A stretch of 64,000 nucleotides of DNA from Burkholderia sp. Ax-1719 (GTDB taxonomy: Bacteria > Pseudomonadota > Gammaproteobacteria > Burkholderiales > Burkholderiaceae): positions 372,001 through 436,000 of the forward strand of contig NZ_VWWJ01000004.1 in NCBI RefSeq assembly GCF_011753055.1, written 5' to 3'. This document shows positions 35,592 to 43,615 of this stretch, piece after piece; the first letter of the stretch is position 1; each line of letters opens with the position of its first letter. The notes under the pieces are model-generated. The model searched no databases and was not told the origin of the DNA. It saw only the letters and a list, made by a program, of their open reading frames with translations. A program made the translations under genes and the position numbers.

Positions 35592-35648
35592 ATTGAACCT
35601 GCGGGTATCAGCGGGCGCAATGCATGTGATTCGTGCGTTCCGTACTTT
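35592..35648 (-). promoter_or_regulatory. activator-box promoter P9 (enoyl-CoA hydratase)
   Basis: On the minus strand: AAAGTACGGAAC (core 35645-35637), 16 nt, TTGCGC (35620-35615), 17 nt, TTCAAT (35597-35592). It drives the crotonase gene starting at 35555. Confidence 0.75.
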
Positions 35649-35701
35649 GGTAATCAACGATGCGCGCGATGCGAATAGCGCTTGAAGTCTCTTCGTTTTA
35701 C

Positions 35702-36637
35702 CTATATTGGAAAGGCTCGTTCCTGTTCGAACTGTTCGCGCTGAGCGATGAGGAAGTCCATCAACGCGCGCATTTTCGCGGGCATCTGTAAGCGCGATGG
35801 GAGGTAGAGATAGAAGCCCGGAAACGGGCGACACCACGGTTTCAGCACGCGCACCAACGATCCGTCGGCGAGGTGATGACGCACGCACAGATCGATGTGC
35901 TGTACGAGCCCCACGCCCTGTACCGCTGCGCGAAGCATGCTGTCGTCGTCGTTGAAAACCGCGTTGCCTTGCGGCTCGTAGACGATCGTTTGTGCTTCTG
36001 TGCCGGGCGTGGTGAACGACCAGCGATCGATCGTGCCGCTCGACGTGAATCGATAGGAGAGGCAGTTGTGACGCATGAGATCCGAGGGCGTCTCCGGTAT
36101 GCCGTGGCGCGCGAAGTATTCCGGAGAGCCGACGATGGCCATCTCCAGCATGGGCGTCACGGGCACGGCGACCATGTGTTCGTCGAGACTCTCGCCAAGG
36201 CGGATGCCCGCATCGAGACCTTCCGCCACGATATTCGAAAATCCGTCGCTCATCACCAGTTCGAGGCGCAACCCGGGATGGCTCGCCAGGAACGCCGCCA
36301 TGTGCGGTTCCAGCAGCAGCCGCGACGCCACGCGCGAGGTGCTCACGCGGATTTGCCCGACGGGCTCGCCATGCGCTTCGTCCAGTTCGGACACCGCGCG
36401 CTCGATGGTGGCGAGTGCGGGCGCGAGCGTATCGAAGAGGCGTTGGCCTTCTTCGGTGAGCGACATGTCGCGCGTCGTGCGATGGAGCAGGCGAACGTGG
36501 AGTTGCTGTTCTAGCGTCTTGAGTTGTTGCGAGAGAGCTGCGCGCGACACCTCCATTTCCGTGGCCGCCCTGGTGAAACTGCGGTGTCGGGCAATGTTCA
36601 CAAACGAGGCGAGCGCGGGGAGGAGCGAGGTGTCCAT
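35702..36637 (-). CDS. LysR-family transcriptional regulator
   Basis: A 311-residue LTTR: MDTSLLPALASFVNIARHRS, then FTRAATEMEVSRAALSQQLK as the HTH and QLHVRLLHRTTRDMSLTEEG, followed by the effector domain. It belongs to the CrgA/AaeR-like branch by style. Divergent from the dienelactone-hydrolase-like gene with about 130 bp between them, which holds an ATCAG-N7-CTGAT dyad, so this gene pair is the likely target. It has no activator box and may be outside the main regulon. Confidence 0.94.
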   Translation of the reverse strand: MDTSLLPALASFVNIARHRSFTRAATEMEVSRAALSQQLKTLEQQLHVRLLHRTTRDMSLTEEGQRLFDTLAPALATIERAVSELDEAHGEPVGQIRVSTSRVASRLLLEPHMAAFLASHPGLRLELVMSDGFSNIVAEGLDAGIRLGESLDEHMVAVPVTPMLEMAIVGSPEYFARHGIPETPSDLMRHNCLSYRFTSSGTIDRWSFTTPGTEAQTIVYEPQGNAVFNDDDSMLRAAVQGVGLVQHIDLCVRHHLADGSLVRVLKPWCRPFPGFYLYLPSRLQMPAKMRALMDFLIAQREQFEQERAFPI

Positions 36638-36666
36638 CGCGAATGTCCAGTTGGCTTATTGTCAAG

Positions 36667-36683
36667 ATCAGCTTAACACTGAT
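36667..36683. promoter_or_regulatory. LysR-type dyad between the regulator and hydrolase
   Basis: ATCAG-CTTAACA-CTGAT, 5-bp arms with 7-bp spacer (17 bp), inside the divergent intergenic region. It fits the LTTR T-N11-A type of site. Confidence 0.45.
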
Positions 36684-36770
36684 GTGTTTGCGAGGCCGTT
36701 TTTCTTTACCAAAGAGCCGCCTAAGATGAACTCCATCGCAACGGACTTTCCACCCAGGAGCAAACCGATC

Positions 36771-37691
36771 ATGCAACGCGTGAACTTCAAGAATCTCAAT
36801 GGCCAGGGCGTGACGATGGCGGCCGACATCCACGTCCCGGCGGATTTCGACGCCAGCCGCAAGTACGCGGCCGTGGTGGTCGCGCATCCGGGTGGCGGCG
36901 TGAAGGAACAGACCGCGGGTCTGTACGCCCGCAAGCTGGCAGAAAACGGCCTCGTGGCCATCGCTTTCGATGCTTCGTATCAGGGCGCGAGTACCGGCGA
37001 GCCGCGTCAGCTCGAGAATCCCTACATCCGTACCGAAGACATCAGCGCGGTTATCGACTATCTGATGACGCTGCCGTATGTGGACGTAGAGCTGATCGGC
37101 GCGATGGGCATCTGCGCGGGCGGCGGCTATACCGCGAACGCCGCCATCAACGATCGCCGCATCAAGGCGGTGGGGACGGTCAGCGCGGTCAACATCGGCC
37201 AGATGTTTCGCAATGGCTGGGAAAACACGGTGTCAGATGCAGATGCGATTCCTTTTATCGCAGCCGGTTCCCAGGCACGCACCAGTGATGCGACGAACGC
37301 GCAACTGGCGACGCTGCCGCTCGCACCGATGCGCCGCGAAGACGCGCCGAACAAGGAACTGGAAGAAGCCTGGGAGTATTACCATACGCCGCGCTGCGAG
37401 CATCCGAATGCGCCCGGCTTTATGACCGCACGCAGCCTCAACCAGATCATCACCTACGACGCCTATAACAAGGCCGAAGCGTTTCTGACCCAGCCCCTGC
37501 AGATCGTGGCCGGCAGCATGGCAGGCAGTAAGTGGATGAGCGACGACCTGTTCTCACGCGCGGCGAGCAAGGACAAACAGTTTCACATCGTCGAAGGTGC
37601 GAACCACATGTCACTGTACGACGTCCCTCAGTATGTCGACGAGGCGGTTTCGGTGCTTGCGCCGTTCTTCCAGCGCACCCTTGCGCGTTGA
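36771..37691 (+). CDS. alpha/beta hydrolase, dienelactone-hydrolase/YcjY-like
   Basis: A 306-residue alpha/beta hydrolase. The nucleophile elbow GICAGGGY has cysteine in the nucleophile place, as in dienelactone hydrolases and YcjY-like proteins; His is in VEGANHMSLYDVP near the C-terminus. The start is ATG 36771 behind AGGAG; an ATG at 36726 would add 15 residues. Target of the divergent LysR. It is the last chromosome-like gene before the AT-richer island, so the island boundary is probably just after 37691. Confidence 0.9.
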   Translation: MQRVNFKNLNGQGVTMAADIHVPADFDASRKYAAVVVAHPGGGVKEQTAGLYARKLAENGLVAIAFDASYQGASTGEPRQLENPYIRTEDISAVIDYLMTLPYVDVELIGAMGICAGGGYTANAAINDRRIKAVGTVSAVNIGQMFRNGWENTVSDADAIPFIAAGSQARTSDATNAQLATLPLAPMRREDAPNKELEEAWEYYHTPRCEHPNAPGFMTARSLNQIITYDAYNKAEAFLTQPLQIVAGSMAGSKWMSDDLFSRAASKDKQFHIVEGANHMSLYDVPQYVDEAVSVLAPFFQRTLAR

Positions 37692-37933
37692 ACATTCGAG
37701 TTTGATCTCAGCTTCCTGCGCTGCATATGAAAGGGAGTTGTCGACGAATTTTACGGCGAAGTCGAACAGCATCTCACAGTCGAAATCGCAGATTCGGCAG
37801 CGACAGTTTTGCTCCCCGTGAACACTCGCTTTAAGTTTTGGGGAGAGTGTCTGGAGCAGGGAGCGAGGTGGAGAAAATATCTGTAATACATGGACTATTT
37901 CCATATAGTCCAGGATTTTGTCTGCACCCAGAA

Positions 37934-38431
37934 TTATGATTTCGGCAAAGAGACACCCAAATCGATCTGGAATTGTTCTTCAAGAATTGACATGCGAGAC
38001 AACGTCACCAAGTATGAGCGATCGTACTTAAGGTCTTTGGGATGCAGGCCCAGCGCATGGAGCCCAGTTGACTCCCTCAGAAACCCCGCTGCGAGCAATT
38101 TTGGTAGTTCATCGCGGTCAAGATGCAGCGGGGAGCTATTTCGTGCTTCACGTCGTATCTCAAGATAAAAACACTGGATCGCGCAGAAAACGCCCAAGGC
38201 GTCGCTACATGCCTCTATCAAGGCTCTTTCAAGTTTCTCTTGAATGAAGGAGATTCCATGCTGCCGCGCAAGTGGATAGATGGCATGGCCAAGCAATTCA
38301 GCATGATCGGTTGGCAGCATATCATCGTTTATTTCCGCTGGCGTAGCGTACGGAAGTCGTTCACCGCGCAGTACGGCGCCGAACGAACCAGAATTTATGG
38401 CGATGAGTACATCGCCGTCAGATGGATTCAT
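37934..38431 (-). CDS. hypothetical protein (165 aa)
   Basis: A 165-residue acidic protein with NDDMLPTDHAELLGHAIYPL and a C-terminal helix-rich part with RSYLVTLSRMSILEEQF. Clean start and stop, but GC is lower than in the catabolic region. No family is recognised. It lies 246 bp after the putative immunity gene on the same strand in a decayed toxin region, so it may be a second immunity-type protein. That is context only. Confidence 0.55.
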   Translation of the reverse strand: MNPSDGDVLIAINSGSFGAVLRGERLPYATPAEINDDMLPTDHAELLGHAIYPLARQHGISFIQEKLERALIEACSDALGVFCAIQCFYLEIRREARNSSPLHLDRDELPKLLAAGFLRESTGLHALGLHPKDLKYDRSYLVTLSRMSILEEQFQIDLGVSLPKS

Positions 38432-38677
38432 CGAAAAACCTTGGCGTCGGGGTTACGTATATCCGCTGGCCTTTTGTCAGCGGTCTGCGGTGACTCGCTC
38501 ATATGCAGGCGAGGTGCAGCGCATCCTCTGCGTTCGACGTGGACAGACAACCAGAAAATCCATAACCAGGCCGAAGTGGAGGTCACGCGTGAAGGTCTAC
38601 GCAGGTGCGCTCGCGCTGCTGGGCTGGACCAGGCAGCGCGGAGGGCAACACCGGCGTCGCTGGCGACCCAGCCTTTG

Positions 38678-38953
38678 TTAGCTCGCTACGCCCCGATCGG
38701 TACCAGGTTGTACAAGCAGTCGATCGTCCATGAGTCGGTTCCTGCATTGGTCGGCGAACTCAACAGCCAATTCTGGATTGCGAACAAAGGCATCAGCTTG
38801 AGCTTCCGTGATTTCGTAGTATTCTTCGTAGTCGACTAGTCGGTTACTAACTGGAATCGAGAGATAATATTTTCCCGAATCCATTTCCCGACCTAACGAG
38901 TAGCGCTGATCACGAGAGAAATAGCTGTCTTCGAATCTCATATGGGAATCCAT
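38678..38953 (-). CDS. putative immunity protein of a polymorphic toxin (91 aa)
   Basis: A 91-residue protein with REMDSGKYYLSIPVSNRLVD and YEEYYEITEAQADAFV, a layout I associate with small immunity-type proteins encoded behind Rhs/CDI toxins. It starts at ATG 38953 or ATG 38941, 10 bp after the stop of a toxin-like C-terminal remnant. A longer reading from 39016 would run over the toxin tail. The reading frame is intact while the toxin is not, as expected for an orphan immunity gene. Toxin target unknown. Confidence 0.55.
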   Translation of the reverse strand: MDSHMRFEDSYFSRDQRYSLGREMDSGKYYLSIPVSNRLVDYEEYYEITEAQADAFVRNPELAVEFADQCRNRLMDDRLLVQPGTDRGVAS

Positions 38954-38963
38954 AAAACTAGCG

Positions 38964-39260
38964 TCAAAAATCAACAGGAGTTGCAGTATATCGCGTGTCT
39001 GGACCCCCCCCGGCATCGATCACTGCCTCAAGATTGCCCGTCGGAAGCTTACCCCCTGGAATCCAGAACTCGTTTGCTCCTGCTTCATTGCCCGATGGGA
39101 TGCGAAGACCCAGCTCACGCGGATTGGCTATATCGATACGATATAACTAGTTGCTAGAAAGAAAATCCTTAGGAAGAACCAGTGCCTCTTCCATCGCTGC
39201 TGGATTGGCGGAGACGCAGCTATAAGAAAGTAAGCGGAACGCGTACGGACTCGCTGCCAA
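38964..39260 (-). pseudogene. C-terminal remnant of a polymorphic toxin
   Basis: Translating the minus strand from 39260 gives a frame with EEALVLPKDFLSSN, an in-frame TAG, then LYRIDIANPRELGLRIPSGN, EAGANEFWIPGGKLPTGN and LEAVID, stopping at TGA 38966-38964. The IDIANPRELGLRIPSG..FWIPGGKLP run resembles C-terminal toxin domains of Rhs/polymorphic proteins. The single internal TAG would restore to CAG (Gln). No N-terminal carrier is present in the window. Position, just before the putative immunity gene, supports the reading. Confidence 0.5.
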
Positions 39261-39263
39261 CAA

Positions 39264-39716
39264 TTAGACTTTCCAGATCTTCACTGCCTGCTGCGCAAAC
39301 GCTTGCGACCAGTATTCAATTGTCTTGAATTTAAAATTCGAATAGTCTGCCAAGTGTTTGGTCAAACGAATGTTGGACTTAGCATAATCCTTGCGTTTGG
39401 CGAAAAACGGGTTATTGGATGCAACCACATTCAATTCGTCCGCAAGTAAGGTCATATTCCCATCACGATGAAGCATCTTTGAGTGTTTAGTTTTCCCACC
39501 CTCGCCCAGATAGGTCGGCCAATCGCCGAATACAATCTTGGTGCCCGGCTTGTCAGCCGCTTTGGGAACGATGTGCTCCAGTTCGAGGTCGTCAGGATTT
39601 GCAAGGTAATACTCGTTTTTATGGCAGATGGCGTGATACTCGAACATCCCCAATGCATACCGTGCCCGGTCGATCACCGCCGGTAACGCCTCTAGTACGC
39701 CGGTATTAGAAACTGT
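39264..39716 (-). pseudogene. C-terminal HNH fragment of a GmrSD-like (DUF262/DUF1524) nuclease
   Basis: A fragment of about 150 residues with the DUF1524 HNH hallmark LELEHIVPK, then HRDGNMTLLADELNVVASNN followed by PFFAKRKDYAKS, the usual N..LL...N..A.N..F..K...Y pattern, and a final helix. GmrSD-type proteins are type IV modification-dependent restriction enzymes of several hundred residues. Here the N-terminal DUF262 NTPase/ParB-like part is absent: the frame hits a TGA at 39717-39719. A start codon GTG at 39677 exists, but the product would be only a nuclease half. Remnant of a former defence gene. Confidence 0.75.
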
Positions 39717-40101
39717 TCATGTCCACCGGAGAAAAACTATTGGAGAGTTAGAGTTGTTGGCGTGATCTTCATAGTTAGCAACATTGATTGGTAGTGGTAA
39801 ATCGGCGCTGCTTTCGTGCAATATTATCACTGCGGCATTGATACTTATCGTCGATCGTGAATTTATCGATGGCCGTTCGATTCCGCTATCCGACGTCTGG
39901 AGTTTGTAGGTCTGTAGCTGCCCACGGCAAATTCGGACCTCCACCATCCCGATACAAGAAAAACGGTGTCCACCCGGAACCTTTGAGGCTTGAGTCGAAA
40001 GTACGCATCCGCTCACATTGAGGCCTAGCATTCGCTACAGCAGGAAGTGCGGATGGTAGGAGGGCAACCTGTAACAGGCTCACAAACGCTGATTTCCTAA
40101 T
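39717..40101 (-). pseudogene. possible frameshifted small secreted protein
   Basis: From an ATT at 40101 the minus strand reads RKSAFVSLLQVALLPSALP then AVANA, which looks like a signal peptide with cleavage after AVANA; the start codon would be ATT in place of ATG (GTG at 40083 is the next start). The frame stops at 39886, but a second frame continues from EVRICRGQLQTYKLQTSDSG to IVFLRWT at 39717. A single shift near 39960 would join them to about 125 residues. The second part ends at the same TGA that precedes the GmrSD fragment. No family recognised; decay is inferred. Confidence 0.3.
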
Positions 40102-40230
40102 GTCGGATCAGGCTGATGAAACAACATTCGCCGCCGAGAATCGAATGGCCGCATGCGCTGGCGGATATGCCGCCTGAGCGTCCAGAGATCGGTCCCAATG
40201 AACGCTATCTTGGCCGACCCCTGCCCGATG

Positions 40231-40250
40231 CGGTCGGCTCTAGCCGACCG
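40231..40250. repeat. 20-bp inverted repeat (hairpin)
   Basis: CGGTCGGCT-CT-AGCCGACCG, with perfect 9-bp arms and 2-bp centre. No T-tract; may be part of a repeat element in decayed intergenic DNA. Confidence 0.7.
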
Positions 40251-40591
40251 ACTGCCGCCTTGCGCGATCTGCAAGGGGTGAAGCTGGTCTCTTTGGCGCA
40301 CGGCAGGCAACGGAATATGGCGGCTTATTTTCTTTAGCCGATATGTGCGAGATGCAGCATCAAGTGCGACGAGCGGTACGATCAGACGGATCTATGCGTT
40401 TCACATAGTATTTGTAGTGTCAAGATTTGGTCGACGAGCATCTGGGGCGGCCATTTGGTTCCGCCGCCGAGGCTAGACCAGTAGGGTACTTTGATTTACG
40501 TGGTGTAACCTCGATATTCAACTTCCATCGACGTTTTCGCACTCAACCCCTTAAAATTTTTGGTGCAGTTAGCGGCCTTAAAGCGGTCCTT

Positions 40592-40609
40592 GGGCGTGAC
40601 GTCACGCCC
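40592..40609. promoter_or_regulatory. 18-bp perfect palindrome, candidate WYL-regulator operator
   Basis: GGGCGTGACGTCACGCCC, with 9-bp arms and no spacer, 62-98 bp upstream of the two possible starts of the WYL gene. Dimeric WYL/wHTH regulators of defence islands (BrxR, CapW) bind inverted repeats ahead of their own genes. Autoregulation is therefore a reasonable inference. Confidence 0.55.
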
Positions 40610-40706
40610 GGTGCCAGAACTAGGGGATAAGCGCTTAAGAAATCGAGAATCCAGTCGTTAACTAAAAATATTGCATCTAAACGGCTTTTCATATCCTATT
40701 TTCGAG

Positions 40707-41723
40707 ATGCTGGATCGAGAAATCATGCTGATCCTGCCCGATGCGGGCAGAGATGACCTACCCCTTTCCACCCGGGAGGTCCATCGCAAGCTCAGTGTCA
40801 ACGTGCTCGACCCGCGATCCTTGCGGACGGTGCATCGCGAGCTGGACGAGATGCTCAAGAATGGGCTGGTCGAAGTGGAGTGGCGCGGGCGTGCCAAGTA
40901 TTGGCGCAAGGTGGCAGGCGCGAGTGGTCTTGCCGCAAAAGCGGCTGGCATGATGACGCACGACGAGGCGCTGGCGCTGCAGACGTTGCGACGCTTTTCA
41001 ACGTGGCGGATTCCGGCACTGGTCGCCGAAACGCTCGCGCCGTTGTTCGACGTGGCGGGCAAGCGGCTGGCGGCGGCCAACAGCGAGCATGAGCGCCGCT
41101 ATCGCAAGTGGATCGACAAGATCGAGGTTGAAACGGGCGCCTTCTCGCTGCGATACCCCGAAGTCAACCTCGACATCTTCACGACGGTTTCGCAGGCGCT
41201 CTTTAACGAGCAGCAACTCGAAGTCGTCTACCAGCCTCGCACGAAAACCGACAATGCAGATGCGAAGATCGTGCACCCCCTCGGGATGGTAGAGGTGGGC
41301 GGGCTGGTGTATCTCGTGGCGGCGATGCCGCGTCATCTGAAGCCCGCGATGTACCGGATGGATCGCATTGCGCGTGCAACCATGTTGCCCGAGGCGTTTC
41401 CCTATCCGCGTGGGTTCCGGCTTTCGGTCTACGTGCGCGAGCAACGCCAGTTCGACTTCATTGTGGAGGGCGAAATCGACCTGAGGCTACGTTTCAGGAG
41501 CGGCGCGGGGAACCATCTGCTCGAAGCACCAATGTCCGATGATCAGGAAGCCATCCATAGCGGGGACACGCTCGATGTTCGCGGCACCGTGCTGTCAACC
41601 CAGCGGCTGCGGTGGTGGCTGCGCGCGTTCGGGCCGAACGTCGAGATATTGCACCCGGCGAGCCTGCGGGCGGAGTTGGCGGCGGAGGCCAGGGCGCTGG
41701 CCGCACTCTACGAGGGAGCGTGA
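40707..41723 (+). CDS. WYL-domain transcriptional regulator
   Basis: A 338-residue protein (350 if the TTG at 40671 is used). The N-terminal winged helix (STREVHRKLSVNVLDPRSLR, TVHRELDEMLKNGLVEVEWR) is followed by a helical linker and a WYL domain with LEVVYQPRTKTDNADAKIVH, HPLGMVEVGGLVYLVA and PAMYRMDRIARA, ending with a WCX-like domain (RLRWWLRAFGPNVEILHPAS). Such proteins sense nucleic acid or nucleotide ligands and repress defence operons. It heads the plus-strand island series that leads to the dynamin-like genes and is preceded by an 18-bp palindrome. Confidence 0.93.
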   Translation: MLDREIMLILPDAGRDDLPLSTREVHRKLSVNVLDPRSLRTVHRELDEMLKNGLVEVEWRGRAKYWRKVAGASGLAAKAAGMMTHDEALALQTLRRFSTWRIPALVAETLAPLFDVAGKRLAAANSEHERRYRKWIDKIEVETGAFSLRYPEVNLDIFTTVSQALFNEQQLEVVYQPRTKTDNADAKIVHPLGMVEVGGLVYLVAAMPRHLKPAMYRMDRIARATMLPEAFPYPRGFRLSVYVREQRQFDFIVEGEIDLRLRFRSGAGNHLLEAPMSDDQEAIHSGDTLDVRGTVLSTQRLRWWLRAFGPNVEILHPASLRAELAAEARALAALYEGA

Positions 41724-41841
41724 GTGGACGTGCGATTGCCGGTGTCGCTGGGGACTCGGACACGATTTGTCTCATGCAGTGGTTATCGTGGGAGGGCAGC
41801 ACACAGATGCTGTTCAATCGAAACCCTGCTCAGGAGCGAAC

Positions 41842-41976
41842 ATGTTGACGAGTTGCCAATCCTCCCCGCTGCAACATCTGGCGGCATTTACGATTGTTTT
41901 TGTCGCCGCGGTTGTGGGTACGGCCGCAGTCGGTGCCTATGTCGATTCGGTGAAGGCCGCCGCGCAACGGGGATAA
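41842..41976 (+). CDS. small single-span membrane protein (44 aa)
   Basis: A 44-residue peptide, MLTSCQSSPLQHLAAF and so on, with one hydrophobic segment (FTIVFVAAVVGTAAVGAYV). It is preceded by CAGGAG with 6-nt spacing, an excellent ribosome site. It lies between the WYL gene and the zinc-ribbon gene, all on the plus strand. Function unknown; the strong RBS is the main support. Confidence 0.55.
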   Translation: MLTSCQSSPLQHLAAFTIVFVAAVVGTAAVGAYVDSVKAAAQRG

Positions 41977-42048
41977 ATCGATCCGCGGGAGTGAATGAAG
42001 GATTTGACGTAACCCTCTGGATACCCGGTAGCGTTTGCGAGAGACTCT

Positions 42049-42255
42049 ATGCCAATACGTCCAGCACCCTTTACGTTGAAATGCGGTCAATGCGGATGGA
42101 AACACACGTTTACGCCCCAAAGCGACGTTCTGCTACCGAAAATCGATATTCATTCGCGTTGTCCGCGCTGCGGCACCGTTGCATTGACGCGGTCACGGGC
42201 GAATTTGATCGAGCAGGTGTCGAGCCGGTTAAGACAGGTTTGGCCGCGTACATAA
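42049..42255 (+). CDS. small zinc-ribbon protein (68 aa)
   Basis: A 68-residue protein with two zinc knuckles, KCGQCGW and SRCPRCGT, separated by a DVLLPKIDIH strand segment. GAGAGA lies ahead of the start. Small zinc ribbons of this type occur next to NERD-helicase genes in proteobacterial accessory regions (from memory, not verified). Cytosolic, perhaps nucleic-acid or protein binding. 45 bp before the truncated NERD gene. Confidence 0.7.
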   Translation: MPIRPAPFTLKCGQCGWKHTFTPQSDVLLPKIDIHSRCPRCGTVALTRSRANLIEQVSSRLRQVWPRT

Positions 42256-42300
42256 CCGCACCGGGAATTGTTTTGCATCCCGTCTCCAGGGGGGGGCTTA

Positions 42301-43161
42301 ATGGCGCGTATTCTTCCTGACGGCTGGAAGGCGCTGCGCACGGCCGGAGGGGCCGCGCGCGAGCTCGAAACGCTGGAGCAACTCGAAACCGGCTTGCCCG
42401 ACGACTACACGGTCTATCACTCAGTGCACTGGACACGACTCGCGAAGGGGTTATCGGTGTTCGGAGACCTGGACTTTGTTGTCGTCAGCCCATCCGGCCG
42501 GATTATGGCGATCGGGCAAAAGGCGGGCTGCCTGGAGGAGATCACCGAAAGGCTCGCGAAGACTTATTCCGGCAAACCGAAGAGCGTGACACAACAGATA
42601 TCGCGATCGGTGTCGGCGTTGCGCGACGGTTTGTCCGACGCGTTCACGCCACGCAACTACGGCGTAGAGGAGTTGTTGTATTGCCCGGACTACACGGTCA
42701 TCAATCGCGACATCGCGGGTGTGCACCCTGCCCATATCGTGGATGCGACTCGCGGCAAATGGCTGGCCGACATCGTCCAACAGATATTGCCCGCAGACGA
42801 ACCGCCGCTGCCCTGCCATGACGGGATTCATCAGTTCCTGACGGGCGAGTTGTCGTTGATGCCCGATGTGGGGGCGATGATCGGTGCGGCATCGAAACTG
42901 ATGACCCAGGTGTCGAGTGGCTTGGCCACGTGGGCGCGCAACATCCACTTCGAAGCCTTCCGGCTGCGGGTGAACGGTACGGCCGGCTTGGGCAAGCCGC
43001 AGCTGGCAATCGGCGTCCTGCATGGCGCGGTCGCGGCCGGCAAGCGTGCGCTGTACGTGTGCCTCAACCGGCAATTGGTCGATTACGTCGGGTCCATCGC
43101 GCCGGAATTCGCGAGCGTGATGTCGGTGCGAGCGGCAGGAGTATTGCTGGGTCGGGTGTGA
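42301..43161 (+). pseudogene. truncated and motif-damaged NERD-domain helicase
   Basis: 286 residues. The N-terminal part is a NERD nuclease-related domain (GDLDFVVVSPSGRIMAIGQK, residues 55-74), followed by a linker and the beginning of a superfamily I helicase (GTAGLGKPQLAIGVL at 226-240; LYVCLNRQLVDYV). Three defects are visible. The usual E-x-K of NERD is G-x-K here (IGQK). The Walker A GxGKT/S reads GLGKP. The protein stops right after the first helicase strand, where the family goes on for some 300 further residues with motifs II-VI. The ribosome site AGGGGGGG is good, so a short protein may be made, but helicase activity is not expected. Confidence 0.8.
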
Positions 43162-43193
43162 CTGAGCGTCAGGCAACGTGGAGAATGGAAAAC

Positions 43194-43550
43194 ATGGCGG
43201 TACGAAAAAAGAGCGAATCGACGGAAGACGTCCCAAAGGTTTCCCTCAAGTCGCGATTGCAGGACGTGCAACAGGCGCTCGACCTGGTGCGCTCGCAGAT
43301 CCGGCAATTCGACTTCACGCCGGAGCAGGTGTTCGGCTATCTCGGCAAGGCCGACGCCTCGAACCTCAAGCGTGAAGCGTCGGGCCAGGCATCACCGCCC
43401 CCTGCTGCGAAGAAGGCGGCGGCCAAGCGGGCCGCAAAGGCGGTCAACGTTGCAGAGGACACGCGGGCGGCACCCTTGGCTTCGAATACGGTCAAGACGG
43501 CGCTCAACCCGGCGGCGGCGTGGCCGTTTCCGGCTGGCAGCCGCCGCTAA
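43194..43550 (+). CDS. small Lys/Ala-rich protein with H-NS-like N-terminus (118 aa)
   Basis: 118 residues (121 from ATG 43185). The first half SLKSRLQDVQQALDLVRSQI and RQFDFTPEQVFGYLGK is a coiled-coil plus turn similar in style to N-terminal parts of Burkholderia H-NS proteins. A low-complexity AAKKAAAKRAAKAV linker follows. The H-NS DNA-binding motif (WSGRGR type) is missing; the end is WPFPAGSRR. It starts the compact GTPase operon (66 bp gap to the next gene). It may be a nucleoid-type regulator or an adaptor. A stand-alone H-NS C-terminus occurs at 51714. Confidence 0.6.
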   Translation: MAVRKKSESTEDVPKVSLKSRLQDVQQALDLVRSQIRQFDFTPEQVFGYLGKADASNLKREASGQASPPPAAKKAAAKRAAKAVNVAEDTRAAPLASNTVKTALNPAAAWPFPAGSRR

Positions 43551-43615
43551 CTTGCGTACAACCCGGGCGGGACGATTCGACCCGCTCGCCTTTCGTCATC
43601 TATTGCGATGAATTC

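Larger units (their letters stand above)
40102..40706. other. non-coding stretch with two inverted repeats
   Basis: No convincing coding sequence here: short plus-strand frames (40116-40337, 40427-40630) lack ribosome sites and protein-like composition. The tract has segments like ATGGCCGC and GGCCGAC, which suggests decayed repeat DNA. It contains the two inverted repeats listed separately and the promoter region of the WYL gene. Confidence 0.6.

Noticed and set aside
38348..38357. GTACGGAAG in the island
   Set aside because: No -35 at 16 nt and no gene facing it; chance match.
38123..38839. 238-codon plus-strand frame across the toxin/immunity region
   Set aside because: Low-complexity changes of composition, no ribosome site, and it lies opposite two more protein-like minus-strand genes.
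40102..40600. Insertion sequence in the non-coding tract
   Set aside because: One hairpin and decayed repeat-like words are present, but no transposase frame or paired terminal repeats.
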